A stretch of DNA of 20,644 nucleotides, from positions 1-20,644 of the IMG/VR virus record IMGVR_UViG_3300020470_000496, one strand, 5' to 3'. Position numbers and translations under genes: made by a program. The notes under the pieces were generated by a model. It had not been told where the DNA came from. It saw only the letters and a program-made list of their open reading frames with translations, and did no database searches. This DNA comes from a virus. Below are positions 20,426 to 20,644 of the stretch, piece by piece. Positions within the stretch are counted from its first letter, which is position 1. Every line of letters starts with the position of its first letter.

Positions 20426-20618
20426 TCCACCTTTTCCTGATTACCCAGAATACATGAACGGTAGACTTAAAAAAGTAGATATGACTGCTCGTATCATGAA
20501 GATGAAAACAGGTATTGCTGAGAAGCATTGGTATCCTGATTGGAATGATAAGGAACGTTGGGCAGCTCAACAAGCTCTAAATAATGTATTAGAAGTTCTA
20601 GACGAATATTATTACTGA
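20403..20618 (+). CDS. Small basic hypothetical protein
   Basis: The 71-residue product has a Pro-rich start (RPDPPFPDYPEYMNG), a basic middle (RLKKVDMTARIMKMK) and a C-terminal helix (ERWAAQQALNNVLEVLDEYYY). No cysteines, signal or catalytic motif. It overlaps the previous gene by 23 nt and its TGA overlaps the next ATG by one base. Position in the promoter-led cluster after gp23 is the only functional clue. Confidence 0.65.
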   Translation: MNRHQRPDPPFPDYPEYMNGRLKKVDMTARIMKMKTGIAEKHWYPDWNDKERWAAQQALNNVLEVLDEYYY

Positions 20619-20644
20619 TGTTACAGAAGATACTACTCTTCGCT
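20618..20644 (+). CDS. Start of a further gene, cut by the right edge
   Basis: An ATG overlaps the preceding TGA (TGATG) and opens nine codons reading MLQKILLFA to the window edge. The hydrophobic start might be a membrane or signal segment. The call rests on the coupling only. Confidence 0.35.

Noticed and set aside
1-20644. CRISPR arrays, insertion sequences or integration genes.
   Set aside because: No regularly spaced repeats, transposase or integrase motifs were seen; the repeats found are all within coding sequence or promoter elements.

Overview
This window is part of the late (virion) gene block of a T4-like tailed phage with a contractile tail. The order of neck, terminase, sheath, tube, portal, prohead and capsid genes on the plus strand is the T4 order: 13-14-15-16-(insert)-17-18-19-20-67-21-22-23. 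The AT-rich sequence, T4-type late promoter motifs (CTAAATA, TATAAATA, AATAAATA), the many 2-oxoglutarate/Fe(II) oxygenase genes and the many very small overlapping genes fit marine T4-like phages of cyanobacteria or SAR11-type hosts. Nothing in the window fixes the host. No interval longer than about 100 bases lacks a gene or RNA.

Left end (1-350, plus strand): the 3' end of a class II aminoacyl-tRNA synthetase-like gene (Asn/Asp/AsnA group), followed after 9 nt by a tRNA. The tRNA has an asparagine anticodon (GTT) and asparagine-type end bases, but also a long variable arm, a shape normally limited to Leu, Ser and Tyr tRNAs.

Minus-strand operon (358-3074): four genes joined by 4-8 nt stop/start overlaps. 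The first encodes a possible Sm-like/beta-barrel protein. The other three encode 2OG-Fe(II) oxygenase-fold proteins, two with an intact HxD...H...R set and one that looks degenerate. The operon diverges from the plus-strand genes at a 9-bp inverted repeat in which each arm is a late promoter, so the oxygenases are probably made late, with the virion proteins.

Neck and small terminase (3172-7109): an unidentified gene, then gp13, gp14, gp15 and gp16. gp14 carries an inserted Gly/Ser/Tyr repeat module, and gp15 ends in a dockerin-like calcium-loop motif.

Accessory insert (7109-9939): 2.8 kb lie between the two terminase genes, which are adjacent in T4. It holds two more 2OG oxygenases, a 15-residue-repeat protein, a staphylococcal-nuclease-type enzyme, Cys-rich small proteins and two tiny membrane proteins, mostly linked by overlapping stop/start codons.

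Packaging, tail and head (9944-20205): gp17, a small C4 protein, gp18 (with four inserted repeats of about 39 residues, related to those in gp14), gp19, gp20, a gp67-like core protein, gp21 protease, gp22 scaffold (with a long disordered insert) and gp23 major capsid protein. A strong intrinsic terminator closes this block. A sigma70-like promoter then starts a new set of small genes that runs off the right edge.

In outline, gp20 portal, gp67, gp22 and gp23 would build the prohead, gp21 matures it, gp16/gp17 pump DNA through gp20, gp13/gp14 close the head, and gp15/gp18/gp19 form the tail. The five oxygenase-fold genes are candidates for modifying virion proteins or nucleic acid during this late stage. 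That last point is inference.
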